From: Chamaecrista fasciculata | Taxonomy: Eukaryota; Streptophyta; Magnoliopsida; Fabales; Fabaceae | Assembly: GCA_003254925.1 (NCBI GenBank) | Contig: QANZ01039167.1 | Coordinates: 186,001-250,000 of the forward strand | Length of the DNA stretch: 64,000 nucleotides | Direction: 5' to 3' | Part shown: piece after piece, positions 46,101-55,943 of the stretch | Numbering within the stretch: position 1 is the stretch's first letter | Layout of the letters: the number at the start of each line of letters is the position of its first letter | Made by a program: the position numbers and the translations under genes | Notes under the pieces: generated by a model | What the model saw: only the letters and a program-made list of their open reading frames with translations | Told to the model about the DNA's origin: nothing | Database searches by the model: none

Positions 46101-47002
46101 TTCCTGCAATTTATTTGCTCTTTGATGTGATAGCAGATTAACCCAGCGATTGCTTTGTAGTTTATAGAATTACTTCTAGTGGCAAAAAAGCTGAACAGAA
46201 GACAAAATTTGAGCACTTTGCATAAATTTATAGTAGTTGTGTATCTGTTCAAGCTTTCATTTAACAGCTCAAGTTTTTGAGTTGAAGTGATTCTTGGCCA
46301 AAGAAAGATAAGAAAGAAGAATATTTGTCATTTTTGTGTTTATATTAAGTCTGTTTATACTATGACTAGATGAGAAGATTAGGGACAAACATGCAAGAAT
46401 TAGAGTTGTTAGATCTTCATGTTGAATATCTGAGCTGAGATTGATTTCCACCCGGCTTGCATTATACTAACATGCATATTAAATTCTTTCATTGGTGTCG
46501 ATATATGAGCATGAACCTAAGATGATGGGTCCCCACGTGCAATTATGTGTCAACTATCGTATTTGTTTTGTTTTCATCAGATATCCTTCTCTTGAAGAAA
46601 TTTTGTTTTCATCAGATATCCTTCTCTTGAAGAAATTTTGTTTGAGGTACTGTTAGACATTAAATGTCGGCATGTCTCTCAATGGGAATTTGAATTTGGT
46701 TTTAACACGTTGTGAAAAGCTAGCTCCTTCCTCTAGATCCATAACTCTCACATTGGTGTGTTTTATACTTGTATCTAGTTAAAGTAATGGTCATTGGACA
46801 CAGAAAAATCACTTTTTGAAGTGTGATTGCTTCAGCTTCATACACAAGCTTGTTTATATTGTTTTTATATTTTCTATATAGATGAAAACTGAACTGTCAT
46901 GAGCCACGCATTGACTATTGTATGAGCCTATGCTAACAAAATGCATTTAGAAACTGAATCATGTTTTTGTTGTAGGAGATGGAATTCGATGAAACGACTT
47001 AA
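43110..47002 (+). CDS. RING-H2 E3 ubiquitin ligase, At3g02290-like
   Basis: Four coding exons: 43110-43229, 43810-44233, 44680-44789, 46976-47002, all with GT-AG introns. They total 681 nt, 226 residues; the Arabidopsis relative is about 231. The N-terminus MGSVCGC is a typical myristoylation plus palmitoylation signal, so membrane attachment is likely. A conserved middle, SDMYRSPPRPLPYDADPRYF then RDGLVSRREKGSSH, is the family signature. The RING-H2 domain covers residues 176-216: C176, C179, C194, H196, H199, C202, C213, C216, all ligands present, with EWMERSENCPVC. Role: transfer of ubiquitin from an E2 to substrates not known to me. The last exon codes only eight residues (EMEFDETT). The gene looks intact. 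Confidence 0.9.
46567..46636. repeat. Exact 35-bp tandem duplication in the last RING intron
   Basis: The unit around TTTTCATCAGATATCCTTCT is repeated directly with no mismatch and a 35-bp period. It is intronic and recent, since the copies are identical. Confidence 0.85.
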
Positions 47003-47746
47003 TCATGTTTTAAGGTTTGTGTCGCGGATAGAACCATCATCAGAGGGAAAGGAAGAATATAAGTGTAAACATAGTGTATATTCAATTTAATTGCTTGTCA
47101 ATTGTCATGTATAGTAAGCATACAATTATACAATTTTCTTAACCCTTGTTGTAAGTTCAATCTCATTCCAAGGTTTTCTCCTTTTCTTTTTCTGGGTTAT
47201 CTCAAGTTGTTTCCCTTTTTACAAAACCTTTTATTTTAAAAAAAGGGGTTGCAATTTAAGTTGAAATTTTATCATGATGGAATTGAGTAAATTAACATTT
47301 TGGTCCCTAGATTATATAGTGGCTATCATTCTAGTCTTTAATTTAATTATTGAAAATTCATGATTTATTGTAAGTTTTTTTTTTTGGTAATAATGATTTA
47401 TTGTAAGTTGTTTATGAATACTTTATCATTCTACTAGTTTCTATAGGGACTTGATTTTAAAAAGTTATGTGTTTTTAAAAACTAAATTAATTTTTAAAAA
47501 AATCTAAGGATTAAAATAAAAGCACTTATATAATCAAGAGACTAAATTGATAATTAATGACTTTGAAAGAATTACGTCCTTGAGTTTTTACTTTTTAGCC
47601 TATGGTTGAGCTCATAAACGGTGGAAAATCAAAATTTTTTCCCTTATTGGTTTATGGTATGTAGAAAAATGAGACAAAAAAATTAATAGTAAACAATTCA
47701 GTCTTTGAAAGATTACTGAGTTGATAATTGAGTCTTTGGTTATAAA
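47003..47746. other. 3' flank of the RING gene and a worn TIR element
   Basis: The first part is probably the 3' untranslated region. About 47300-47580 has inverted TTTTGGTCCCTAGATTATAT-type phrases, as in other small TIR elements here. About 47690-47745 resembles 36790-36850. No gene. Confidence 0.45.
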
Positions 47747-48458
47747 GCATGAATACTTCATTTTGATAGTGTGTCATTGTGTCCGACACCCACATGATAC
47801 ATATTCATGAAAAATTATTTTTTTGTAACTTTTTCATGACAAACACTAGAAAATAATATCATATATGACATATATTATGAATATATTATAATTTTTTTAA
47901 ATTTTTATCACAATTTATAGATTTATAATTATTTATAAGGGTAAATTACACTTTGGTACCCTGTAGTTTGACCCTATTTCACTTTGGTACCCTGTGGTTT
48001 GAAACTTGACACTTTGGTACCCTGTGGTATTCTCCATTAACACTTTGGTACCCTTTGGAGCTATTTTGTAATTTTAACCATAACAAATTTTTCAAAAATT
48101 ACATATTGACCCCAAAAAATTTTCAAAAAATTACAAATAGGTCCTTGGATACATATTATATAGGGACTAAAATGAAAAATTTAAAATTTTTTTGGGGTCA
48201 ATATGTAATTTTTGTAAAATTTATTATAGTTAAAATTACAAAATAGCTCCAAAGGGTACCAAAGTGTTAATGGAGAATACCACAGGGTACCAAAGTGTCA
48301 AGTTTCAAACCACAGGGTACCAAAGTGAAATAAGGTCAAACCACAGGGTACCAAAGTGTAATTTACCCTATTTATAATATAAATATATGTCGTGTTGTGT
48401 CGTGTAATTTTAAAAATCTGATGTTTTAGTGTGTCTGTATCAGTGTCCATGCTTCATA
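47747..48458. mobile_element. Older dispersed repeat, copy 2, carrying a foldback element
   Basis: Runs from AAGCATGAATACTTCATTTTG to CAGTGTCCATGCTTCATA. Read on the other strand it aligns with 37153-37745: ATGAAGCATGGACACTGATA, CACGACATATATTTATA, TTCATAATATATGTCATAT. The internal foldback at 47939-48368 is not part of it. Confidence 0.6.
47939..48368. mobile_element. Near-perfect foldback Mutator-like MITE with 9-bp target duplication
   Basis: The two arms, about 190 bp each, are almost identical inverted copies starting GGGTAAATTACACTTTGG. Each arm contains four spaced copies of ACTTTGGTACCCT. Exact 9-bp duplication TATTTATAA flanks it (47930-47938, 48369-48377). The size of the duplication points to Mutator-like transposition. 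A transcript through it would fold into one long hairpin. Confidence 0.85.
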
Positions 48459-48546
48459 GGTCTCTAAAAGATTAAAATGGTATATTATTTAGTCTATAAA
48501 AAAAATTAATAAGTATACGGTTTTGGATTTTTTAAAAACTAAATTG

Positions 48547-48712
48547 GCCTACCATGGTAACTCAAGCTTGTAACCTAAGTTGGGGCATTAAGGTGATGTA
48601 ATTGCTGGTCTGTACACTCCAAGTTGAGAGCTTAGTCAAGGCACTCAATTGGAGTGGGCAGGCTTGCAATTACAGCAGCGCCTGAACCATCATCTTCTCG
48701 ATAAAAAAAAAT
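48547..48712 (+). mobile_element. SINE-like retroposon with A-tail and 7-bp flanking repeat
   Basis: 166 bp, starting GCCTACCATGGTAACTCAAG and ending in TAAAAAAAAAT, flanked by TAAATTG on both sides (48540-48546, 48713-48719). The A-tail plus flanking duplication shows insertion from an RNA copy. Polymerase III boxes are weak, so a tRNA origin is not established. Confidence 0.6.
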
Positions 48713-48789
48713 TAAATTGTATATTTCAATTTTTAAGAAACCGAGTTATTAATTCAGTGATTTTTTAAGGACTAAATTGTTAATTTATT

Positions 48790-49231
48790 CAAAAAATTAA
48801 TAAATAAAACCAATTTTGATCTAATCCCTAACCTACTTTCAAAAGGCAATTTGACCTTTTTTGCCAACGGTCTCAACTCGGCAGAGAAAAAATTCTTCAA
48901 GAGTTTTAAATTCGTTGCATTCGGGCTTGAAATGAAACAGATTTAATTAACTTTACTTATTTGATTGTGAAGCGAGCGATCCACTTTCAGAATCTAATTT
49001 GTCCTCATTTGTTCACAATCCCAACTATATATAGAAATTACTCGTCAAAAGTAATACGTGGCTCTAGACTTATTGCATTCGAATTTGAATCGAGAAATAT
49101 ATGACCATAAATGCATAATGGGTAATTTGGGACCAATTTTAAAAATTATGAAAATATGTGGGACCAATCTGAAGCAAATGAAATAATTAGGATCTATTTC
49201 ATACATTTGGGACAAATTTAAGGTTTTGACC
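48790..49231. mobile_element. Mutator-like family copy, left arm eroded
   Basis: The interior carries two copies of the family core (GCATTCGGGCTTGAAATGA and GCATTCGAATTTGAATCGA). The right arm ends CATTTGGGACAAATTTAAGG then TTTTGACC, like the arm at 40557. The left arm is much degraded. Confidence 0.5.
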
Positions 49232-49612
49232 TTCAAATTTATATGAATGTTTTGATTGAATTAAAATTTCTCAATAAGTACAGCTCTAGACATATTTGTT
49301 AATTTAAACTTCATAAATGGAATAATAGAGTCCTCATGGCGTGTTACAGGGTCAGAAGAAAAGAAAGTTCAAAATCACATAACGCGCAAAATCAATAAAT
49401 ATTATATAATATTATATTCACGTATTATTATTTAAAGTACAAGTGGTACAATATTAATAATTTATTCCAAGTAAATTGTCATAAGGTGAGGATACTTGAT
49501 ACTTAATTAGGATTATCATATCGCAATAGTTTAAACTTTCTTATTGCACTTTTTTTTTCCTTTTAAAACATAATCCATTCAAAGGCAACACAAGCTTAAT
49601 TGATTTCAAATT
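49232..49612 (-). other. 3' flank of the intact receptor-like protein gene
   Basis: The last 120 bp or so, from TTAATTAGGATTATCATAT to the stop codon, match 55780-55943 downstream of the broken duplicate. The duplication therefore included the 3' flank. No other feature is seen. Confidence 0.6.
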
Positions 49613-52285
49613 TCAACGAAAACGTTTCATCTTGAGCACCACTATCACATAAATCTTATCATACAAGTGACTAACAAATCTAAAGTAAGTGTATCTAAAA
49701 GTCTTGTTAAAGAAAATGGCACCACACACTGCCCAGAATGCAGTTCCAAATCCAACTCCCATTCCAATGTACAATGAAGGCAAAAATTCATCTTTCTCAT
49801 CTTCTTCCTCTCCTTTGGGTTTTATGTCATGATCTTCATTTGTACAATTCTTTGGAAGTGGATCACCACAAAGTTGAGGATTCCCAATATAACTTAGTGC
49901 ACCAAATCCTTGAATTTGGGTCCCTAATGGAATTCTTCCACTAAGATTGTTGAATGACAAATTCAAACTACCCAGAAAAGATAATTCAGAGAAGCTTCCA
50001 GGAATTTCACCTTGAAGTTGGTTGTTTGAGAGATCAAGAGATTCCAATTGCTTCAAGTTTCCAATCTCATTTGGTATGTTTCCCATGAATTGATTATGAG
50101 ACATGTTCAAAAAAATCAATCCAGTGAGACTGAATATCTCTGGAGGTATTGTTCCAGACATATTATTGCTTGAGACATCAATAGTACGCATCCACTTCAA
50201 GTTTCCTTCATAATCTAATTCTTGGCCTTTGATATGCAACAAAAGAGTGTCATCACGCACAGCAGATATATCTGAAGTTTCAAATACAAATTTAAGCATC
50301 TCAACATTTGTAGCTTTGTTGAAAACCAAGGCTGTTAGATTATTGACACATGAAGGTATTGATCCAGAGATTCTGTTATCTGCCAAATCCAAAATTATGA
50401 GTCCAGATAATAGACATAACTGGGAAGGGATCTCACCACTGAATTGATTTGACCTTAAAAGCAGAACTTTTGTGTTGTTGGCTATGCAATTCGATATGTT
50501 TCCTGAGAATCGGTTTTCTTCCAAATCAAGAACCCACAATTTATGGCAGTTTTTCAATGGTGCAGATATGTCTCCTGATAAGTTGGTCTTAGAAAGATGC
50601 AATACCACAAGGTTAGATAAAGATCCCATTGATTGAGGAATCTTTCCTGTTAGGTTATTGTTGTCAAGCCTAACATGAGACAATGATTCCCAATTCTTCC
50701 AACAATCTGTAAGCCCTCCAGATAAGTTATTATAAGACATGTCCAAAAACACTAATTGGCTTGTCCCATTCATTTCTTGACACAAGAGAGAAGAAATGGG
50801 ACCCGACAAAGAATTGTATGATATGTCAAAAACAGCTACATTTGGAGACAACCTTGGGAGACCACCTTTCAAATTATTTGTACTCAGAGATATGATTGTA
50901 GTGTTCAATGTGACATTTGAGATATCGGCATCGATGGAATTACCACTTAAAGAAATGAATTCCATTTGGGCTGCAAAATCCCAAAACTTGTCCTGAGGTT
51001 CAAATGAAATCTGTGAGCTTGAAATATAAAGAGCTGCAGATGTTTGAGTATATAACCATTCAGGAAGCTTAGGACCTATGTATTCTAAGTAAAGATACAC
51101 AAGTCTAAACTTAGGAACCCACAGTGAATCAAAGTAAAAGATGAGTCCTGGTGACCCAATTCCAAGACTTTGTAAATTTGAGAGCTTGTCAAAATTTCTA
51201 TCAGACACAATTCCAGACAAGTTATTATCATGGACATGCAATACAATCAAGTTTGAGAGATTCCCAAGACTTTCTGGAAGACTTCCATTTAATTGATTTG
51301 AATTCATACGCAAGGAACCTAAGGATGAAAGATTCCCCAGACTTGGAGGAATAGGACCAGAAAATGAATTCTCACCAATTTTAAGTTCCTGAAGGTTTTC
51401 AAGTTGGCCTAACCAATCTGGAATTGGTCCACTAAATTGATTGGAAAACAAAGACAAAGATACCAAGCTTTGAAGATTTAGCAAGGTCCTAGGGACTTGG
51501 CCTTTGAAAAGATTATTGTTTAAGTTGATGGAAGAAATTTGAGAAGTAAGATTGAACAACCAATTCGGCAAGAACTGAGAGCCGAAATCATTATTGGAAA
51601 GGGAAAGAACCTGAAGTGAAGTGAAATTGGCATATTGGAGAGATGGATTGATGTTTTTGAGTTGACAATCTGAAAGATACAACTCCGAAAGTGAAGGAAG
51701 TGTAGTCATTAATTGAAGCCATTCAATTTCCCTATGAAGGTCGATGCCACTAAAGACAAGATATTTCAATGAGGAAAACTGAGAAAGCCATTGAAGACTA
51801 CCAATATGGAGATTGTCATTATAGGACAGATCAAGATAATGAAGATTGGAGAAACTTGTGGAATTATTAATAGAATCAAGAAGGATGGATTTGAAGTCAT
51901 GATAGCTAAAATCCAAGTAATTCAAGAAGTCAAGTTGAAGAAGCAAAGATAGGTTGAGTTCACCTGTCAAGCAATTCAACTTGTCCTGTTGGAAAGTGTA
52001 GCCACCACTGGTTTTTGCAGAAGAACATGGCAAAGAAAGCATAGTGACTCTTCCTGTGGTGTTGTCACATTGAACACCATTCCATTGGCAACAATCATGG
52101 TGAGAAGACCAAGAAGAAAGGATAAATGAAGGATCAACAATGGCATGCTTGAAGTTGAGAAGTGTGTTTTGGTCCTTTGGGTTGCATTCCACTCTCATTC
52201 TGCACATGCCTTTGTGGAGAATGACACTAAACAGAAACAAAAGAAGTGTAATGTAACTAGAGAAGTGAAGCATCTTCATTATCAT
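49613..52285 (-). CDS. LRR receptor-like protein (RLP, EIX/Cf-type), intact
   Basis: Single exon of 890 residues. The signal peptide is hydrophobic (SSYITLLLFLFSVIL). The LRR N-terminal cap has a CNPKDQNTLLNFKHAI start and a DCCQWNGVQCD pair-of-cysteine motif. About 25 extracytoplasmic LRRs with N-glycosylation sites (LxGxIPxxLxxLxxL) follow. A non-LRR island lies about residues 650-710 (DTLLLHIKGQELDYEGNL). Then come a last block of LRRs, a C-terminal cap (GNPQLCGDPLPKNC), an acidic patch (EEEDEKDE), one membrane helix with stacked glycines (GMGVGFGTAFWAVCGAIFF) and a short basic tail. There is no kinase domain, so it must signal through partners; in this family the glycine-rich helix pairs with SOBIR1-type kinases. 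Ligand unknown; immune function is inferred from family. ATG at 52285 is followed by another Met two codons on that aligns with the duplicate. TATA-like AATATAAAAG lies at 52336-52327. Confidence 0.9.
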   Translation of the reverse strand: MIMKMLHFSSYITLLLFLFSVILHKGMCRMRVECNPKDQNTLLNFKHAIVDPSFILSSWSSHHDCCQWNGVQCDNTTGRVTMLSLPCSSAKTSGGYTFQQDKLNCLTGELNLSLLLQLDFLNYLDFSYHDFKSILLDSINNSTSFSNLHYLDLSYNDNLHIGSLQWLSQFSSLKYLVFSGIDLHREIEWLQLMTTLPSLSELYLSDCQLKNINPSLQYANFTSLQVLSLSNNDFGSQFLPNWLFNLTSQISSINLNNNLFKGQVPRTLLNLQSLVSLSLFSNQFSGPIPDWLGQLENLQELKIGENSFSGPIPPSLGNLSSLGSLRMNSNQLNGSLPESLGNLSNLIVLHVHDNNLSGIVSDRNFDKLSNLQSLGIGSPGLIFYFDSLWVPKFRLVYLYLEYIGPKLPEWLYTQTSAALYISSSQISFEPQDKFWDFAAQMEFISLSGNSIDADISNVTLNTTIISLSTNNLKGGLPRLSPNVAVFDISYNSLSGPISSLLCQEMNGTSQLVFLDMSYNNLSGGLTDCWKNWESLSHVRLDNNNLTGKIPQSMGSLSNLVVLHLSKTNLSGDISAPLKNCHKLWVLDLEENRFSGNISNCIANNTKVLLLRSNQFSGEIPSQLCLLSGLIILDLADNRISGSIPSCVNNLTALVFNKATNVEMLKFVFETSDISAVRDDTLLLHIKGQELDYEGNLKWMRTIDVSSNNMSGTIPPEIFSLTGLIFLNMSHNQFMGNIPNEIGNLKQLESLDLSNNQLQGEIPGSFSELSFLGSLNLSFNNLSGRIPLGTQIQGFGALSYIGNPQLCGDPLPKNCTNEDHDIKPKGEEEDEKDEFLPSLYIGMGVGFGTAFWAVCGAIFFNKTFRYTYFRFVSHLYDKIYVIVVLKMKRFR

Positions 52286-52957
52286 ACAAGCAATAATGAA
52301 CTGAAGAAGCTTAAGAAATCAAGTGTCTTTTATATTGTTTTAAAATGATTAATTATGGAGAATGGTTTCTTTCCTTGAAGCTAATTCTACATAATGTGGC
52401 ATGCTTTTGTTGACCATATATATATATAATCGAAGTAGTTATAGTTTATAAGTCATGGTAATGTATAATATACTATGAAAAGAGGACTTGACTCAATAAT
52501 ATAGTATGAAAACAGGATTTGACTCAATAACCAATAGGAATAAACGAATCAGAAATAAACACTCATTATTATAATAATACAAAAGCACATATATAGTGAA
52601 TTGGCTTGACCTTACCATCCATGAGGGACCAATGGTGACTGAGACTGCTTTGAATCTGAATCCAATTTCTACAAATATATATATATATATATATTATAGA
52701 TATTCAGGTTGAGATTTCAATGTAGGTGAGCTCAGTAGTATAAACGTAGGATGCGAGTAAAGTACTAATTAGTCATGTTCAGTGTTTGAGACCTTCTCAT
52801 GCACTATTATTTTGTTTTTGGCCATGCTCTCTAGTACGTCTCTACCACTATTTTAGATGGTATTTTTTCAAAATTATCGTTATACCATCAAATAATTTAG
52901 TTACCCGCCACCAAATCATATGCTTAGCTATGATTGGCAGGCTAATTATTATTATTA
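52286..52957 (-). promoter_or_regulatory. Promoter region of the intact RLP gene
   Basis: Shares blocks with the region upstream of the duplicate (58507-58870), including AATATAAAAG, GAGAATGGTTT, ATAATGTGGCATRCTTTTG and TTGACCATATATATA. Conserved promoter blocks show that the duplication covered the promoter. A TA microsatellite lies at about 52675-52695. Confidence 0.5.
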
Positions 52958-53461
52958 GCTCAAAGGGTCATTTGGTCATAAATGTATACCTAATGTTCAT
53001 TTTAATCATTTATGTTTCAAAATGTACAAATTGATCCTAAATGTTGGCAAAATATTTCATTATGGTTCAAAACTATTGAATTTATTATATTTATCTTGTC
53101 TCTCATTTTAAGTTTAAAAGACTTGTTAAGAGTAACTCGTAGCTCTGAATTTGTCGCATTCCAACTAAAAACGAGAGAGATATAATCAATTTTACTTATT
53201 TAATTGTGAAACGAGCAATATATTTTTAGGATCGATTTGACCTCGTTTACTGACGACCCCAACTAGATAGAGAAAATACTCTTTGAGAATAATACGTAGT
53301 TCTGAATTCGTCATATTCGAACTTGAAACGAGAGAAATATAACTTTATTCAATAGTTTGAGACCAAAATAAAATATTTTATCAACATTTAGGATTAATTT
53401 GAACGTTTCGAAACATAAAAGACTAAAATAAACATTATGACCAAAATGACTTTTTTTAACC
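52958..53461. mobile_element. Mutator-like MITE with exact 9-bp target duplication
   Basis: Long TIRs of about 110 bp: left GCTCAAAGGGTCATTTGGTC, right on the other strand GGTTAAAAAAAGTCATTTTG. Flanks are TTATTATTA on both sides (52949-52957, 53462-53470). The interior has two copies of the family core, for example GAACTTGAAACGAGAGAAAT. This copy ties the whole dispersed family in the window to the Mutator superfamily by duplication size. Non-coding. Confidence 0.75.
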
Positions 53462-53470
53462 TTATTATTA

Positions 53471-53962
53471 TAATTTTCTTTTTGGTTTAAAATGAGGTAT
53501 CTTTGATAGTAATGAATAATGATTAATCTCTCTCATTGGCTCCTCCACGATAAATAATTAAAATAAATAAAAATCATACACAAAAAAAGAGACAACGAAA
53601 AAAATAAGGGCAGAAACATAGAAGCTTTGGACAGGAGTGTAATAGTGATCAAATTTTTTATTTTGGACCGGGCTTAACATTTGGATTGAGTCTCGTATTT
53701 TACTCTGTTTAGATCAAGCCCAGTTCAGGATACCTTTATTTGATTTTTTTTTTAAAAAAATTCTGCCATTTATTTATTTTTATTTCTTAATATATTAATT
53801 AATTTTATTGTATCTAAATGTATTATTGTTTTTTATGGATTGCATGCTAAAAATAATAAAATATAGCTTTAATTTTAATTGAATTGACTTTTTTATAATT
53901 ACTTAGTTTATTCATTAAACAAATATATAGTTACTTATTTTATTGATATATATATATATACA
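53471..53962. other. AT-rich spacer
   Basis: I see no gene or defined repeat end; a TA microsatellite at about 53945-53960 abuts Helitron D1. Confidence 0.5.
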
Positions 53963-54223
53963 CTAGGGGCTTTCAGTGCCTTAACGGACACGGAAATATG
54001 TATGTAACGTTTGATTTGACATTTATTCAAGGACTAAATTATTAGAAGTGTGAAAATAAAAAGACCAAATAATAAGTTTTCACTTTCTTAAATCCCATCT
54101 ACTAATTTCTCTCTCATTATCTATGCAATTAGTCAATTATTAAGTTTCACATGTTTATTTCTTATTATTTTAATTTTTAATTTTAATTATTTTTGACCAA
54201 GTCCTCACACATATAATATATAA
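53963..54223 (-). mobile_element. Non-autonomous Helitron D1, 5' end cut by D2
   Basis: On the minus strand it ends with a stem-loop and GCCCCTAG at 53963, followed by T. Its 5' side reads TTATATATTATATGTGTGAG directly after the end of D2, without the TCTATA start. This is the same arrangement as C1/C2, but the missing six bases were not found on the far side. Confidence 0.6.
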
Positions 54224-54345
54224 CTAGGGACTTTGCGTGTCCTAACGGGCACGCAAATATATATGTAAAATAAATAAGGGACTAAATTGTTAACTTAGTA
54301 AAGAAAGAGAAACCAAATAATAAATTGATATAATGTATGATATTT
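54224..54345 (-). mobile_element. Helitron D2, 3' terminal part
   Basis: On the minus strand the end reads TTTGCGTGCCCGTTAGGACACGCAAAG, an 11-bp stem with one mismatch and a 4-base loop, then TCCCTAG at 54224. Followed by T, it is a textbook Helitron 3' end. I cannot find its 5' terminus, so the right border given is only the end of the family-like sequence. Confidence 0.55.
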
Positions 54346-54399
54346 AACTATATGGCACATAAAGCACCTAGTATATATATATATAGTTACAGGTTTGGA

Positions 54400-54565
54400 T
54401 GTTTGTACAGGCGGTGCTGAGCCATGTCTAAGCGTGATGACGGAGCAACGTTTTCTCGAACTTTTTCTCAGTGAGGCTTTGTAGAGATCGTGAAGCGTGA
54501 GATTAAAGTGGAAGACGATCTTGTCGTAGAGCTTCAAGCAATCAGAGAAGACGACCTTTTACACT
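54400..54565 (-). pseudogene. Possible pectinesterase/PMEI-domain fragment
   Basis: The minus strand translates to a stretch beginning FSDCLKLYDKIVFHFNLTL, followed by HDLYKASLRKSS. The DCLKLYD then NLTL pattern resembles the fourth helix of the inhibitor domain of plant pectin methylesterases. It is preceded by an in-frame stop and has no further matching exon, so at best it is a small relic. The region 54400-54780 is GC-richer than its surroundings. The identity is tentative. Confidence 0.3.
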
Positions 54566-55014
54566 TGGTTTAGAAGTAAGATTGGGCCCTAAATGATGAT
54601 TATAATTGAACAAGAAGCAAGTGGATGACACAGATATGTAGTAAAATTAGTGGGTTGTGACTGTGAGTAAGAAGTAGTGTTATCTATCCTAAGTTGCTGC
54701 TCGTCCTGCCGCCATGCTTGTGGGTGTTTTTCTTTCATTGAAGCATTGAGGTTCAGGAATTGCAAAACATTCAAAAAAAAACATGACTTGGCAAATTAAG
54801 GTGAGGTGGCCTTTAATAGGATGAGTTGGCTAAACAGTGAATCACCATTCTGATAAATATTTATCAGAGTTTAAATAGAAGGAGGTTTTTTGCACAAAAT
54901 TTAAAGTTCAGGGTCCAATTTATGCATTTTTGAAGTTTAGAGAGGCAATCCACACATACCCCAAAGTTCAAGGGGGGTTATTTGCATTTTGGCCAAAAAA
55001 AGGAAGCATATTAT

Positions 55015-55760
55015 ATATGGCCAAAACTTCATTTTGATCCCTAATATTTTCCTTAAATTTTATTTTAGTCCCTAATATTTGTTTGTTATGTGTTGGTTTG
55101 GTCCTTAATATTTTCTAAAATGTTTTATTTTACTTCATGGTTATTGTTGATAAATTCTTTCTCGGCTCAGTTGGGTTGTCGACAAAAGAGATCAAGTCGA
55201 GCCTAAAATTGGGCTGCTCGTTTTGTTAAGTCGGTAACATCTTTCTCATTTTAAGTCTGAATGCAATAAGATCAAAGTCACAAGTTACTCTTCACGAGTT
55301 TTTTCTCTGCCTTATTAGAGCCATTGACAAAACATGATCAAATAGTACTTCGAAAGTTAGTATTTCTATTTTGATCAACCCCACTTTCATAGTGCTATTC
55401 AATTTCATTTGTCAACAAACCCAATTGGGTAAAGAAAGAAATCGTCGAGAGTAACTTATAACTCCAATTTTGTTGCATTTGTACTTAATTAAACTAGAGA
55501 GATATAACTAACTTTGTGAAATGAGTGGATCACTTTCGGTACCAATTTCAAGTTCAATTTGACTTCGTATACTGACGACCCCAAATGGGCAAAGAAAAAT
55601 AAACTTGTCAAGAATAATTCGTAACTCCTGATTCATTGTATTTGGACTTGAAACGAGAGAGATATATAACTATATTTAGTAGTTAGGGATTAATGGTAGA
55701 ACTTATGAAGGATCACAACAGAACTTTTGGGAATCATTAAGAATCAAAATAACAAAAATG
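55015..55760. mobile_element. Mutator-like family copy just 3' of the broken RLP gene
   Basis: Contains phrases AACTTCATTTTGATCCCTAA at the left and GGACTTGAAACGAGAGAGAT near 55645. The right part matches 830-1000. It separates the duplicated 3' flank of the RLP pseudogene from the rest. Non-coding. Confidence 0.5.
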
Positions 55761-55943
55761 AAATTAGGATACTTGATAATTAGGATGATCATATTGCAAT
55801 AGTTACCATCTGTAGTAGAAAACAAAACTGGATACTTTAAGAATATAATTCTAAATGACTTAAACTTTAGAGTCTTATTGCACATTTTTTCTTTCAAAAC
55901 ATAATCCATTCAAAGACAACACAAGCTTAACTGATTTCAAGTT

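Noticed and set aside
47939-48368. CRISPR-like array, because of evenly spaced ACTTTGGTACCCT units
   Set aside because: Units are inverted between the two halves, spacers are not unique, there are no cas genes, and the context is plant nuclear DNA.
53085-53345. Recurring GAACTTGAAACGAGAGAGAT core as a regulatory element
   Set aside because: It occurs only within the dispersed Mutator-like copies and not near gene starts in a consistent position.
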